From the NCBI GenBank assembly GCA_001464665.1, contig LNDP01000024.1, positions 946,883-1,010,882 of the forward strand: a stretch of DNA of 64,000 nucleotides, written 5' to 3'. Made by a program: the position numbers and the translations under genes. Below, in pieces: positions 37,761 to 47,142 of this stretch. Position 1 is the first letter of the stretch. Each line of letters begins with the position of its first letter. The notes under the pieces are model-generated. The model had not been told where the DNA came from. It saw nothing but the letters and a program-made list of their open reading frames with translations, and did not search any database. This DNA comes from Acidobacteria bacterium Ga0074141. Lineage in GTDB: Bacteria; Acidobacteriota; Blastocatellia; Pyrinomonadales; Pyrinomonadaceae.

Positions 37761-38381
37761 TTAACCTTTTGCGGCCTCTACCAGTTCGTCGTCTTCCGTT
37801 TCTTCCGATCCGATCTCGATCGCGTCCGGCTCGTTGTACATGCTTGCTTCGGCTTCGATCTCCCGGGCAGATTCGATCGCCTGCTGCTCGATGGCCTTTC
37901 GGGCACCCATCATCGAGCACATTCCTTCAAAGATCGCGCCGTCCTCGATGATCATCCGCGGTGTCTGAATGTTCCCGACGACGCGGGCCGTCCGGCCGAG
38001 CTGAACGCGCTCCGTGGCGATGATGTCACCGTTAACAACGCCATTGACGACGGCCGCCGCGACCGAAACATTGGCATCGACCTGCCCGTTCGAGCCGACG
38101 ATGAGCGTACCGGTTTCCGAGCTGACGTTCCCGACGAGCTGGCCGTCAACCCGGAGCATCGCCTGAAAATTCGTCTCGCCGGAGAGCACCGTCCCGTGGC
38201 CGACGAAGCCGCTCAGTCGGCCTTCCTTAATGTCGCGGGCCATCGCCTCGCTGTCCGTAACGGCACGCGATGATGAAGGCGATGCGGCCGGTTCGGCCGA
38301 GTATGGCGCGGTCTGCGTCGGTTGGCTGTAGCTGTTTGCCGGTTCCTGAGGTTCCGTTCTGGAACGTCCCATTCTGATCAT
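37761..38381 (-). CDS. Bactofilin family cytoskeletal protein
   Basis: 206 aa with AAGGAG before ATG 38381. A disordered N-terminus leads into a right-handed beta-helix DUF583 core: GHGTVLSGETNFQAMLRVDG, then GTLIVGSNGQVDANVSVAAA, GVVNGDIIATERVQLGRTA and GDIQT-like IQTPRMIIEDGAIFEGMCSM. Bactofilins polymerise without nucleotide and position cell-shape or envelope enzymes. The C-terminal acidic tail is extended. Confidence 0.9.
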   Translation of the reverse strand: MIRMGRSRTEPQEPANSYSQPTQTAPYSAEPAASPSSSRAVTDSEAMARDIKEGRLSGFVGHGTVLSGETNFQAMLRVDGQLVGNVSSETGTLIVGSNGQVDANVSVAAAVVNGVVNGDIIATERVQLGRTARVVGNIQTPRMIIEDGAIFEGMCSMMGARKAIEQQAIESAREIEAEASMYNEPDAIEIGSEETEDDELVEAAKG

Positions 38382-38601
38382 AGAAAAACTCCTTATTTAT
38401 GTATTTTGGAACGTTAGGCAAAGTAAACCGAGAAGAAACTGCGGTTTGCGAAGTGCGCTTCGCGGGGGTGCTTTTCGTCGCCTCGTATGCCTGAAGGGAA
38501 TGATAGTTCAGCTTTGCCGCGGTGTCTAGTAAACGGGCGACTATTGCTCATCGGGCAGCATCTATGTAAGTATTAAAGGTTTCGGAGGTCGCGGACCAAT
38601 T

Positions 38602-39486
38602 TTGTTTGCAGAGAGTAAGTTAAAATCTAAGTTGCTGAAGAAGATGGGCCAGGCCATCGGCGATTTTGGAATGATCGCCGAGGGCGACAAGGTGATGGTC
38701 TGCCTTTCGGGCGGAAAGGACAGCTACACGATGCTCGACCTTTTGCTCGATGTCCGCCGTCGAGCTCCGGTCAACTTTGAAATTCTTGCCGTTAACCTCG
38801 ACCAAAAACAGCCCGGCTTTCCCTCCGAGGTGCTTCCGAACTATCTTGACGAGGTCGGCGTTCCGTATCGCGTGATCGAGGAAGATACTTACTCGGTCGT
38901 AATGAAACACGTGCCGGAGGGCAAGACGTTTTGCTCGCTCTGCTCAAGGCTACGCCGCGGAATACTTTACACCGTCGCGGTCGAAGAGGGCTGCACAAAG
39001 ATCGCGCTCGGCCACCATGCCGACGACATCATCAACACGTTCTTACTCAACCTTTTCTTCGTCGGCCAGCTCAAGGCGATGCCGCCGATCCTCCGCAGCG
39101 ACGACGGGCGAAACACGATCATCCGGCCGCTCGCTTACTGTCAGGAATCGGACGTTGCGGCCTATGCCGAAAAGAAGCAGTTCCCGATCATCCCCTGCAA
39201 TCTCTGCGGTTCGCAGCCGAACTTGAAACGTGCCCGCGTAAAACAGATCGTCAGCGAACTCGCAAAGGAAGTGCCGTTTCTCCGCAGTTCGATGCTGACG
39301 GCGCTGACCAACGTAACGGCCTCGCACCTGCTCGACCCCGAGCTTTACGACTTCCGCAATTTTGAGCCGCTGGTCAAGCAAATACCGGCCGGCCACGGCT
39401 CGGTAGAAAAAGAGCTCGATGCGGTCTTTGACCACAGCGAGCCCATGTTCACCCCGAACCTGATGGAAGCGGCCGGGATTCAGTAG
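38602..39486 (+). CDS. ttcA: tRNA 2-thiocytidine biosynthesis protein TtcA
   Basis: 294 aa from TTG 38602. PP-loop SGGKDS at 36-41; Cys pairs C111/C114 ([10 protein letters not shown]) and C199/C202 (CNLCGSQ), the former and one of the latter binding the Fe-S cluster; GHHADD at 138-142. Thiolates C32 of several tRNAs. An alternative ATG at 38644 would remove the first 14 residues only. Converges on the beta-lactamase-like gene across a large hairpin. Confidence 0.92.
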   Translation: MFAESKLKSKLLKKMGQAIGDFGMIAEGDKVMVCLSGGKDSYTMLDLLLDVRRRAPVNFEILAVNLDQKQPGFPSEVLPNYLDEVGVPYRVIEEDTYSVVMKHVPEGKTFCSLCSRLRRGILYTVAVEEGCTKIALGHHADDIINTFLLNLFFVGQLKAMPPILRSDDGRNTIIRPLAYCQESDVAAYAEKKQFPIIPCNLCGSQPNLKRARVKQIVSELAKEVPFLRSSMLTALTNVTASHLLDPELYDFRNFEPLVKQIPAGHGSVEKELDAVFDHSEPMFTPNLMEAAGIQ

Positions 39487-39499
39487 TAATATCTTTCCC

Positions 39500-39580
39500 T
39501 TTGTGTGCTTTGTGAAAAAACTTAGCGGCCTTTGTGTTTCGTTTGCTTAAACACAAAGGCCGCAAAGGCATTCACAAAGT
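39500..39580. repeat. CACAAAGG-type intergenic hairpin repeat (copy 2)
   Basis: Perfect 15-bp arms GCGGCCTTTGTGTTT (39525-39539) and AAACACAAAGGCCGC (39549-39563), with outer CTTTGTGAA / TTCACAAAG extending the fold. Related to 12058-12150. May act as a two-way terminator between ttcA and the convergent hydrolase gene, though it lacks a clean T-run. Confidence 0.75.
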
Positions 39581-39631
39581 TCTCGGAGTTCCGCCTTACG
39601 CCCGGCCCTCCTTCGCAAAGGGAGTTGTAAA

Positions 39632-41797
39632 CTAGAACTTCAGCTTCCGAGTTTTAAATACCTTATCGCTAACCTTTGCGTCGTGTTTGACGTCGCGTAT
39701 CTGCACGACCACGCGGCCGTTGCTCGGGCTGTTTTGAATTATGCGGAACGGGATCATAATTCCGTCAACGCTACGATAATCCTCAAAGTTCGTCGTCAGC
39801 GGTAGCTGCTGGCTGCTCGTGCTTGACGGCATGAGCGAATCCCTTCGGACGGTAAGGTATGTTTTTGTCGAAAAGTAATCGGTCGTCTTTGTTCCCTTTT
39901 CCGAATCAAATTCGACGACGTAGCATTCCTCCTCGCCGCATTTTGTCTTGCGGAGCACAGAGGCTTTGTCGTAGTTGGTTTTCCAATTGAGCGGAGAGTA
40001 AAAATCCGAGTCGATGCGTCTGTTTTCGAGCTTCTTTCCGGTCATCACTTCAGACGGGGCGAAGGTGTATGATTCCTCGCCGCGGGTTCCGTCGAAAAAG
40101 TCGTAGCCCTTGGCGATGACCTTTCCGGCCGCTGACATCGTAAATTCCGAAGCGGACATCGTCGGAGCTTTGGTCCATGAGGTGCCGGTTCCGGAGACGC
40201 CCTGATTCTCAAAGTTGATCGTCGAGGTGGTGACCCGCGTTTTGTACTTGCGGATGTTCGCTTCGCCGCCGTATGCTTCGATCACCTTCGCCATCAACTC
40301 ATCTATCGAAGGCAGGTCCGCCGGGGCGGCATCGCCCTTGACGCGCGTAAAGGTAAAGCTGCCCTGCGGCTGGTCGAGTACGATCGCTTCGACCTGTTTT
40401 CCGGCGTCGCGTTTGACGGACATTGAGAATGAATCAGGCAGCGGCGTCATTGCAAACTTGCCGTCGGTTTTTGGTGCTAGAGCATAAGGCTGCTGGCCCG
40501 GAACGACGAGCGAGATCTTGCCCGCAACCTCTTTGATCTCGATGGTCCCTTCGCCATTTGGCGTCAGATACTTGCCGACAAGGTCCGCAGGAACGGCACC
40601 GCCCGCGGCCGGTTGCCCGGGCTTGTCGGCCGGCTTAGCACCTTCGGGCTTGCCGAGAATGTTTTCCCAAACGATCGGCATCAGCTCATTGCCGAGCGAG
40701 GAACCGGAGACGTTCGTCAACATTACAAAGCCAAGCTTTTTCTCCGGGATCATCGCCACAAGGGCGTTAAAGCCATCGATATTTCCGCCGTGCTCTACGA
40801 CCTTCATCCCGTTCCAGTCGCGGACGAACCAGCCGAGAGCATAGCTGACCGAACCGTTCGGCGTAATTTTCGTCTGCGGCTTCATCCACTCCTCAAAGCT
40901 CTTTTCTGAAATGAGCCGCTTGCCATTGTGCACGCCGCCGGCGAGGACGAAGCGGAGCCATTCGGCCATTTCATTTGACGAGGAGTTGATCGAACCCGCC
41001 GGTGCGACCTGCTTGATCTCGCGATAGGGAAGCCGAATGGTTTCCTTCGTATCAAAGTTGTAGTTATACCCGAACGATCGGTCGGCTACCTTCTCCATCT
41101 GTTCGATGGTCATCGTGCTCGTCGTCATCCCGAGCGGACGAAGGATGCGTTCGGGGATGAACTTTTCCCATTCCTTCCCTTGCGCAACCGCGACGACCTC
41201 GCCGGCTGCCGTGTACATCAGGTTCTGATAGCCAAAGCTCTCGCGGTGCTTTGCGATCGGTTTTGCTTCGCCGGCGACCTTGATGAGCTCCTGCCGCGTC
41301 AGCCGTCCGGTGATCATCGCCAGGTCCGTACGGTTGAGGCCTGACGAATGCGTAAGCAGATCGCGGATGGTGATGTTCTTGTCCGTTTCGGGGTCGGCCA
41401 TCTTGAAATAGGGCAGGACCGTTCGCGGCGAGGCATCGAGCGAAAGCTTGCCTTCATCGGCAGTCATCAGCACGGAAAGTGCCGTAAATGCCTTGGTCGC
41501 GGAGCCGATGGCGAACTGCGTATTTGGCGTGACAGCGACCTTTTTCTCAAAGTCCTTGTAGCCCAGGCCCTTTGAATAAATGACCTTGTCATCTTTGACG
41601 ATGGCGAGCGACATTCCCGGAATGCCGAGCTCCTTTCGGCGAGCCTCGAGCTTCTCCTCTATTGCCGCCAACGCGGCGGAGTAGTCCGCAGCCGGAGCCG
41701 CGCCTTGAGCAAAAACTGCTCCCGGCATGGCCGTAACGACCATCACAAATGCGAGAACGAAGGCGTAGATAGAACGAGTGCGGGTATTTAGCTTCAT
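39632..41797 (-). CDS. Serine beta-lactamase-like hydrolase with C-terminal extension
   Basis: 721 aa from ATG 41797, with AAGGAAA upstream; an in-frame ATG-containing reading starts further out at 41851. Signal peptide to about residue 30 (AVFAQ). The beta-lactamase class C/DD-peptidase fold has S99-A-T-K102, a Y-Q-N motif (FGYQNLMYTAAGE), and HGGNIDGF in place of KTG. The C-terminal third (about 500-721) is a beta-rich lipocalin/DUF-type extension ending in VKHDAKVSDKVFKTRKLKF, seen in outer-membrane-lipid-related proteins. It likely acts on a peptide or ester in the periplasm rather than on antibiotics. Confidence 0.85.
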   Translation of the reverse strand: MKLNTRTRSIYAFVLAFVMVVTAMPGAVFAQGAAPAADYSAALAAIEEKLEARRKELGIPGMSLAIVKDDKVIYSKGLGYKDFEKKVAVTPNTQFAIGSATKAFTALSVLMTADEGKLSLDASPRTVLPYFKMADPETDKNITIRDLLTHSSGLNRTDLAMITGRLTRQELIKVAGEAKPIAKHRESFGYQNLMYTAAGEVVAVAQGKEWEKFIPERILRPLGMTTSTMTIEQMEKVADRSFGYNYNFDTKETIRLPYREIKQVAPAGSINSSSNEMAEWLRFVLAGGVHNGKRLISEKSFEEWMKPQTKITPNGSVSYALGWFVRDWNGMKVVEHGGNIDGFNALVAMIPEKKLGFVMLTNVSGSSLGNELMPIVWENILGKPEGAKPADKPGQPAAGGAVPADLVGKYLTPNGEGTIEIKEVAGKISLVVPGQQPYALAPKTDGKFAMTPLPDSFSMSVKRDAGKQVEAIVLDQPQGSFTFTRVKGDAAPADLPSIDELMAKVIEAYGGEANIRKYKTRVTTSTINFENQGVSGTGTSWTKAPTMSASEFTMSAAGKVIAKGYDFFDGTRGEESYTFAPSEVMTGKKLENRRIDSDFYSPLNWKTNYDKASVLRKTKCGEEECYVVEFDSEKGTKTTDYFSTKTYLTVRRDSLMPSSTSSQQLPLTTNFEDYRSVDGIMIPFRIIQNSPSNGRVVVQIRDVKHDAKVSDKVFKTRKLKF

Positions 41798-41872
41798 AGA
41801 TTTCCTTTTGTTTCTAGATGAGAATACGGCGGAAACCACCATTTGGTTCACGCTTTTGCGCCGAAGCCTGCC

Positions 41873-43393
41873 CTATTCGGGGCTTACATTTTTCTTAACA
41901 AGCTCGGCCGCACCGAGCGCCGCCGCAAGATAAAAGGCCATCGCGACCTCGCCATCGCCGAGATTATTGTGGACGATGCCCGCCGTGAAAAAGCCGGCGA
42001 CCCCGCCGAGCACGCCGAGCGCTATCGCATACGGCACATCCGGCACGTCGCCGCCGAGCCGAAGATATCGCCAAAGGCTACGGACATAAGCTCCAAGAAA
42101 AAGCAGCCAGAACAGAAGTGCCGGGAGTCCCCGTTCGGCGGCGATCTGGATCGGCGTTGAGTGAAAGTGGCCCATCGGCAGCCAGCCGCGGTCGAAGAGG
42201 CCCCATTCCTGCCAACGGTTTTTCAGCGAATCCATTCCAACACCGACCAGCAGATGCCGCGGGCTTTCGGTCGCGAGCCGAATGCCATCGCGCCACATCG
42301 TCTTGCGGTATTCGTTGGTCTCGTCCTGCTGGCGCGTTTGTTGAACCACGTAGTAACCGCCGGCCGCCGCGGGTATCAAAACCACGAGCATCAGCGCGAT
42401 AAGCCTGCGATTGCCGATGGCGAGCACCATTACGATGCCGGAGACAAGCAAACCGAGCTGCGACGCGCGTGTTCCTGAAAGCAGCAAGGCAACGCAGATC
42501 AACGCGAGACAGACCGCGGCAACGAGTGCGATGCGAAGCCGCTGCGACTTCAGAAACTCACGGAGCGCCGAGCCGCGACCGAATGTGAGCCCGAGCACTA
42601 GGCCGAGAGCGAGCGACGCGATGATCTGGAGCACCTCGCCATAGGTCGTAAAATGGCCAAAAAAGCCCTGGGCTCGCCATCGGTGGCTCTTTTTCCACGA
42701 TGCGAAGCCAAGCCGCTCTTCGGCCGATGTGCCGCTGGCTAGGTCCGAGCGACGGAGCGTTAGGGTGCGATAAATGTCCGGCCGGTTGAATGTTGCCTCG
42801 GCTGTTTCGTTTACCTCAAGCGCGGAAATGATCTCGTCGGGCGAAGAAATTCGCTTGCCGTTGATGCGGAGAATGGCGTCGCCATTGGCGAGCCCTGACT
42901 TTGCCAAAGCTCCATCCGCCCGAAGTCCGTGGACCTCGACGCCGCGGCCGATGATGCGCTCGACCGGCTGCCAGACGACGTTGACCATCGCCGAGCCGAT
43001 CATCAAAAATGCAACCGCGGCAATGGCCGAACGCGTTCGCAGATTAAGCCTCGCAAGAAAGAAAATGAGGAAGAGCCCGACGCCGCGGAGCTTATCAAGC
43101 GAGATCGCCGGTTCATAAGAAAGTGCGGCGCTCAGCACGCTCCAGCCGATGAAGGCGAGCAGGAACGCGTCGAAAGCAAAGAAGCGAAACCGCGGCCGCG
43201 GCGTGATGAAAAGCCTCGCGGCCGAGAGCGTCATCCCGAGCAGCCAGGCGATCTGCGTCGCTGCGATCGACTGCGGAACCGACGCCGCCATCAGCAAAAG
43301 GAAGACGAACGCGCCGCGCTCGAGCCAGGCGGCAAGCGGGCTTCCGGGCTCGATGCCGGCGAGCTGGTCTAGTTTGCTGAGGACAGATTTCAT
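41873..43393 (-). CDS. O-antigen ligase/Wzy-like membrane protein with inserted PDZ domain
   Basis: 506 aa with about 11 helices. The Wzy_C part carries LLSGTRASQLGLLVSG (Arg-containing catalytic loop) and GHFHSTPIQIAAERGLPALL, the HN-like loop of O-antigen ligases. Between helices, residues ~150-215 read as a PDZ domain (VHGLRADGALAKSGLANGDA then LRINGKRISSPDEI), which is not part of this family. It should ligate or polymerise surface glycan on the periplasmic side. Divergent from the esterase gene. Confidence 0.8.
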   Translation of the reverse strand: MKSVLSKLDQLAGIEPGSPLAAWLERGAFVFLLLMAASVPQSIAATQIAWLLGMTLSAARLFITPRPRFRFFAFDAFLLAFIGWSVLSAALSYEPAISLDKLRGVGLFLIFFLARLNLRTRSAIAAVAFLMIGSAMVNVVWQPVERIIGRGVEVHGLRADGALAKSGLANGDAILRINGKRISSPDEIISALEVNETAEATFNRPDIYRTLTLRRSDLASGTSAEERLGFASWKKSHRWRAQGFFGHFTTYGEVLQIIASLALGLVLGLTFGRGSALREFLKSQRLRIALVAAVCLALICVALLLSGTRASQLGLLVSGIVMVLAIGNRRLIALMLVVLIPAAAGGYYVVQQTRQQDETNEYRKTMWRDGIRLATESPRHLLVGVGMDSLKNRWQEWGLFDRGWLPMGHFHSTPIQIAAERGLPALLFWLLFLGAYVRSLWRYLRLGGDVPDVPYAIALGVLGGVAGFFTAGIVHNNLGDGEVAMAFYLAAALGAAELVKKNVSPE

Positions 43394-43477
43394 CGCGGAG
43401 ACGCCTGACCGACAAGAATAAGGCCCGCGGCTATGCCTTGTCTATCGGCGGGCGATTTGGTTGAATTGAGTTTTCTT

Positions 43478-44158
43478 ATGAGCGAAGCGGAAATACAACG
43501 CGACCAACACATAACGGCCGAGATCAAGCTCTACTACGACCTCCTCTTGCCGCAGGACCTCGCCGAGCCGGCGCCGCTCCTGATCGCCGTCCATGGCTAC
43601 GGCGCGCACAAGCGGTACATGATGCGCGAGGCACGGCTGATCGCGCCGGAAGGTTTCGCCATCGCCTCGGTCGAGGCACCGCACCAGCACTTTCGCAAAA
43701 CTGACGACGGCTACCGCGTCGGCTTCGGTTGGCTTACGGACCATCGGCCGGAGGACTCGGTCGCGCTCCATCACCGCTTTTTGCTCGACCTGATCGATCG
43801 CCTGAGCGAGGAAGGCGCGGTCGACGCCTCGCGGGTTTATCTCTTTGGATTCTCGCAGGCGTGCGCTCTCAACTTTCGCTTTGCGTTGACCTATCCGGAG
43901 GCGGTCCGGGCTGTTATCGGCGTTTGCGGCGGCATTCCGGGCGACCTTGAAACGAGCCCGCTTTACAAGCCTTTCGACGGCCGCGTGGTTTATCTCTACG
44001 GCGACGACGACGAATGGTACACGAACGAGAAGTTCACCGACTTCGCCGAGCGGCTCACGAAACGCCTCCCCAACACAACCACCCGCCAATACCACGCCGG
44101 CCACGAGATAACCGAAGAGATGCGAGCCGACCTAAAAAAATTCTTGGCAGAGGAGTAA
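43478..44158 (+). CDS. Alpha/beta-hydrolase, phospholipase/carboxylesterase family
   Basis: 226 aa from ATG 43478; a longer reading from 43433 has no better ribosome-binding site. HGYGAHKRYMM oxyanion region, nucleophile S126 in G-F-S-Q-A-C, and a C-terminal YHAGHEITEEMR with the catalytic His. Size and motifs match the YpfH/LysR-neighbour carboxylesterase group that cleaves short esters or lysophospholipids. No signal peptide, so cytoplasmic. Confidence 0.85.
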   Translation: MSEAEIQRDQHITAEIKLYYDLLLPQDLAEPAPLLIAVHGYGAHKRYMMREARLIAPEGFAIASVEAPHQHFRKTDDGYRVGFGWLTDHRPEDSVALHHRFLLDLIDRLSEEGAVDASRVYLFGFSQACALNFRFALTYPEAVRAVIGVCGGIPGDLETSPLYKPFDGRVVYLYGDDDEWYTNEKFTDFAERLTKRLPNTTTRQYHAGHEITEEMRADLKKFLAEE

Positions 44159-44179
44159 AGCTTTGATATCATTCCGCCG

Positions 44180-45199
44180 ATGTTTTATTCACGCTCCTGC
44201 CTGTGTATCGTCGCCCTGCTGGTCCTAGCTTTCCCGCTATCAGCACAAGACGCGCCTTCGCCTGACATCCAGGGCGTCCGCTCCTTCAACGAGGGAAAGT
44301 ACAAACTCGCGATCCGCGAGCTAAGATCGGCGCTGAGGAATGCTCCGGTAAAGGACGACCCGAACATATGGAATATCCTTGGAACGGCCTATTACGAGAC
44401 TGGGGACGCAAAGGGCGCGGTAGAAGCTTATAAGAAAGCAAAGAGTCTTGTTCCAACAAATCCGACTTTTCGGACAAATCTGGCTGCCGCCCTTCTTAGA
44501 ATCGGAAAGTTTAAGGAATCAAAATCAGAGGTCGACGATGTCCTCACGAGCCATCCGATATTTCGCAACGCACTCTACTTTCGCGGGATCCTTGGGCTTG
44601 CCGAAGACGATATTACCGTAGCTGAGGGGAACGCTGAGGTGCTGGTCGAGCGCCATCCGACACACTCGACCGGTTATGATCTGATGCATCAGGTAGTTCT
44701 TGCGAAGATCACGGTAGAAAAATTGGCAAGCGGACCTATAGCACCGGTATTGGAGAAATTGAAAGACGCGAAAGTGTGGAGCGAAAAGGGTCTCGTTAAT
44801 GTTACCGACAAAGACTCGAGAGACAGGCTCAAGGTTCTTGATGACGAACTCGGCGTTTTGATCCATCAGATAGAAGAGCAAACACTGAGGGATACAAATG
44901 ACAGGCAAGCACCCAACGCAGGTGACCAGACAAGAACGCCACTTAAGGTCCTCTCAAAACCGCGCCCGGGTTATCCCGAAGGAGCTAGGAAGGCCGGAAG
45001 AAAAGGCGCGATCGTATTACTCGTTATGCTCATGAGTTCAGGCCAGATCGGAATTACCTTTCCATTGAATTCGCTCGGACATGGCTTGGACGAAGCGGCA
45101 ATGGCGGCGGCTAAGAAGATTCGATTCGTACCCGCGAAGGTCAACGGTCAACCCGTCACACTTGTTCGGAGAGTTGAATATACATTCGACCTATATTGA
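44180..45199 (+). CDS. Secreted TPR protein with TonB C-terminal domain
   Basis: 339 aa with a signal peptide (about 1-22). TPR-like helices fill residues ~30-150 (GKYKLAIRELRSALRNAP, NILGTAYYETGDAKGAVEAY). The C-terminal ~85 residues are a TonB_C domain: LSKPRPGYPEGARKAGRKGA, a central VMLMSSGQIG strand and a closing VEYTFDLY. TonB_C without the N-terminal TonB helix usually marks a periplasmic partner of outer-membrane transport. More AT-rich than its neighbours. Confidence 0.8.
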   Translation: MFYSRSCLCIVALLVLAFPLSAQDAPSPDIQGVRSFNEGKYKLAIRELRSALRNAPVKDDPNIWNILGTAYYETGDAKGAVEAYKKAKSLVPTNPTFRTNLAAALLRIGKFKESKSEVDDVLTSHPIFRNALYFRGILGLAEDDITVAEGNAEVLVERHPTHSTGYDLMHQVVLAKITVEKLASGPIAPVLEKLKDAKVWSEKGLVNVTDKDSRDRLKVLDDELGVLIHQIEEQTLRDTNDRQAPNAGDQTRTPLKVLSKPRPGYPEGARKAGRKGAIVLLVMLMSSGQIGITFPLNSLGHGLDEAAMAAAKKIRFVPAKVNGQPVTLVRRVEYTFDLY

Positions 45200-45297
45200 A
45201 GGTTATCAGCTTGGATTACCTCCCCGCGAACTCTGCGTTCTCAGCGTTAAAAAACTGCAGTAAACACCAGGTCCGCACAGGCATTCATATCACCTAT

Positions 45298-46224
45298 CTA
45301 AAGTGCGAGTTTTCTTATCTCGACCTTGCCTTCTAGGTTACGGGGAAGGGTGAGTTTGAGAGAGGTTTCGCCGTTTTCGCTGGTTTCGAGCGTAACGTTG
45401 AGGTCGCTGGGTTCGACCTGGAGCAGCGGCGTCCTCGGGCCAAAGAGCACGACCGTTGCCCGGCGGCCGCTTTCATCTGCAATGGGCACGAGGAAGATGC
45501 GTTCCATCCGCTTTTCGCCGATGCGGATGGTGACGTCCACGTAGGGGTCGAGCAGGTTTATTTTCGCGCTCGCGACATTTAGCCGGACCTGGCGGACGAC
45601 GACATCCGTTTGGCTTCCGGCGATGTCGATCCGCTCGGTTGAGACGCTTTCAAGGCTCCGCACGGCGCTCTCCGGCCCGCGCACCCTAACATTTGTCGGT
45701 ACCACCGCTCGCGAATATTCTTCAAATCCCTCCGGCAGTTCGCCACGTGTTTCGATCGCTACGCTGACGGCCCGCTCCTGCACCGCCTCAAGCCGGACGG
45801 GAACGTAAGCAGGGCTTATTTCCTCGACCTTTACGCCGCTCGGCAGGTCGAGTGCATCGGCCTGCGGCAGAAGGTCGACGACGTGCTCGCCCGGCCCGAG
45901 CCCCGTAAGGTCAAGATAAAAGCGGAGTGCCGAGCGGTCGATCTGCCCGAGCCGACGCTTATCGCCGCTGACGACGATGCTCGCCGTTTCGAGCGGAGTA
46001 TTGCTGACGACAAAATCTTCGGCGGTGCGAAGCGTTATCGGAACCGCCGGAATCTGTTCTCGGGTCGGTGTGCTGAGGCCCGTAACGCCGACCCAGAGCG
46101 CGAGCGTTACGCCAAGCGCGACCAGCTTAATGAGCCAATCCTCAAGAAACACCTTCCGCAGAATGTGTTTGATGAAGAGCCCGACGGAACCTGCCTCGGC
46201 AATTTTTTCCTTGATCAGATCCAT
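45298..46224 (-). CDS. cdaR: CdaR/YbbR-like regulator of diadenylate cyclase
   Basis: 308 aa. One N-terminal transmembrane helix (about 32-50) anchors three YbbR repeats on the outside (patterns ending VRGPESAVRSLESV and DLNVTLETSENG). CdaR binds CdaA and tunes c-di-AMP synthesis in response to envelope signals. Its ATG is immediately next to the cdaA stop (0-base gap), so the pair is one operon. Confidence 0.88.
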   Translation of the reverse strand: MDLIKEKIAEAGSVGLFIKHILRKVFLEDWLIKLVALGVTLALWVGVTGLSTPTREQIPAVPITLRTAEDFVVSNTPLETASIVVSGDKRRLGQIDRSALRFYLDLTGLGPGEHVVDLLPQADALDLPSGVKVEEISPAYVPVRLEAVQERAVSVAIETRGELPEGFEEYSRAVVPTNVRVRGPESAVRSLESVSTERIDIAGSQTDVVVRQVRLNVASAKINLLDPYVDVTIRIGEKRMERIFLVPIADESGRRATVVLFGPRTPLLQVEPSDLNVTLETSENGETSLKLTLPRNLEGKVEIRKLAL

Positions 46225-47061
46225 CTAGGTCGCGGCTTCGCTTTTCGCCTCCTCGATGTTCTTAAGGGCCTTTTTTTGTGCACTGGAGGTCGGAACGCCC
46301 ATCGCGGTAAAGAGCAATTTGCGAAGCTGTGCTGTATCAAGATTTCGGCGAACACGCCCGCCCTCAACCCAGGTAACGAGTCCGGTTTCTTCGGAGACGA
46401 CTATCGATATGGCGTCCGTGCCTTCGGTGATGCCGATGGCGGCGCGGTGGCGGGTGCCGAGGTCGCGCGAGATCTCCGGGTTTTTCGTCAGCGGCAAAAA
46501 GACCGAGGCCGCGGCGATCCGCTCGTCCTTAATGACAACGGCGCCATCGTGGAGCGGCGTCGCCGGGTCAAAGATGGTGACCATCAGGTCGTAGCTGATG
46601 ACGGCGTCAAGCTGAACGCCGGAATCGATAAAGTTTCTGAGGCCGACATTGCGCTCGATGACGATCAGCGCTCCCGTCTTTTCAGATGAAAGCGTAGTTA
46701 CGGCAAGGACTATCTCGTCAAAAACGCTGCCGCCAAATTGGCCCCGCTGCCGGTTTACGATCGGGAACCGAAGCCGGTTGGCAAAATAGATAAGCGCCTG
46801 CCGGATCTCGCTCTGAAACAGGACGATGATGGCAAACGGCAGAAGCACGACCGCCCAGCGGAGCACGAATTCAAGAGTCGCAAGGTCCTGCGCGACCGAG
46901 AGCCAATAAAGCAACGCGATGAGCACGATGCCGACCATCGTCGGAACTGCTCGAGTGCCGCGGAGGAGCTTGAGCACGACATACACAATGATGAAAACGA
47001 GCGTAATATCTAGCAGATTACGCAGCGTGATCAGCGAAGGCATGTAGTCGTTCATTTCCAT
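46225..47061 (-). CDS. cdaA: Diadenylate cyclase CdaA
   Basis: 278 aa. Three transmembrane helices (about 12-82) precede the DisA_N catalytic domain: D172-G-A and G202-T-R-H-R-A carry the residues that bind two ATP and make c-di-AMP. Length and order fit CdaA/DacA. c-di-AMP controls potassium, osmolytes and wall stress. Directly followed by cdaR. Confidence 0.93.
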   Translation of the reverse strand: MEMNDYMPSLITLRNLLDITLVFIIVYVVLKLLRGTRAVPTMVGIVLIALLYWLSVAQDLATLEFVLRWAVVLLPFAIIVLFQSEIRQALIYFANRLRFPIVNRQRGQFGGSVFDEIVLAVTTLSSEKTGALIVIERNVGLRNFIDSGVQLDAVISYDLMVTIFDPATPLHDGAVVIKDERIAAASVFLPLTKNPEISRDLGTRHRAAIGITEGTDAISIVVSEETGLVTWVEGGRVRRNLDTAQLRKLLFTAMGVPTSSAQKKALKNIEEAKSEAAT

Positions 47062-47142
47062 TTTCGGCGGTTCGAAGCACGGCTTCGAGTTTGTTAAACA
47101 CTTAGAATATCACAGCTTTTCGCCCGGTGTGTCGGCTAACTT

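Noticed and set aside
39632..41797. True antibiotic-resistance beta-lactamase
   Set aside because: The S-x-x-K/Y-x-N/HGG pattern with a long C-terminal extension fits serine hydrolases of the EstB/DD-peptidase-like group; no evidence for antibiotic cleavage.
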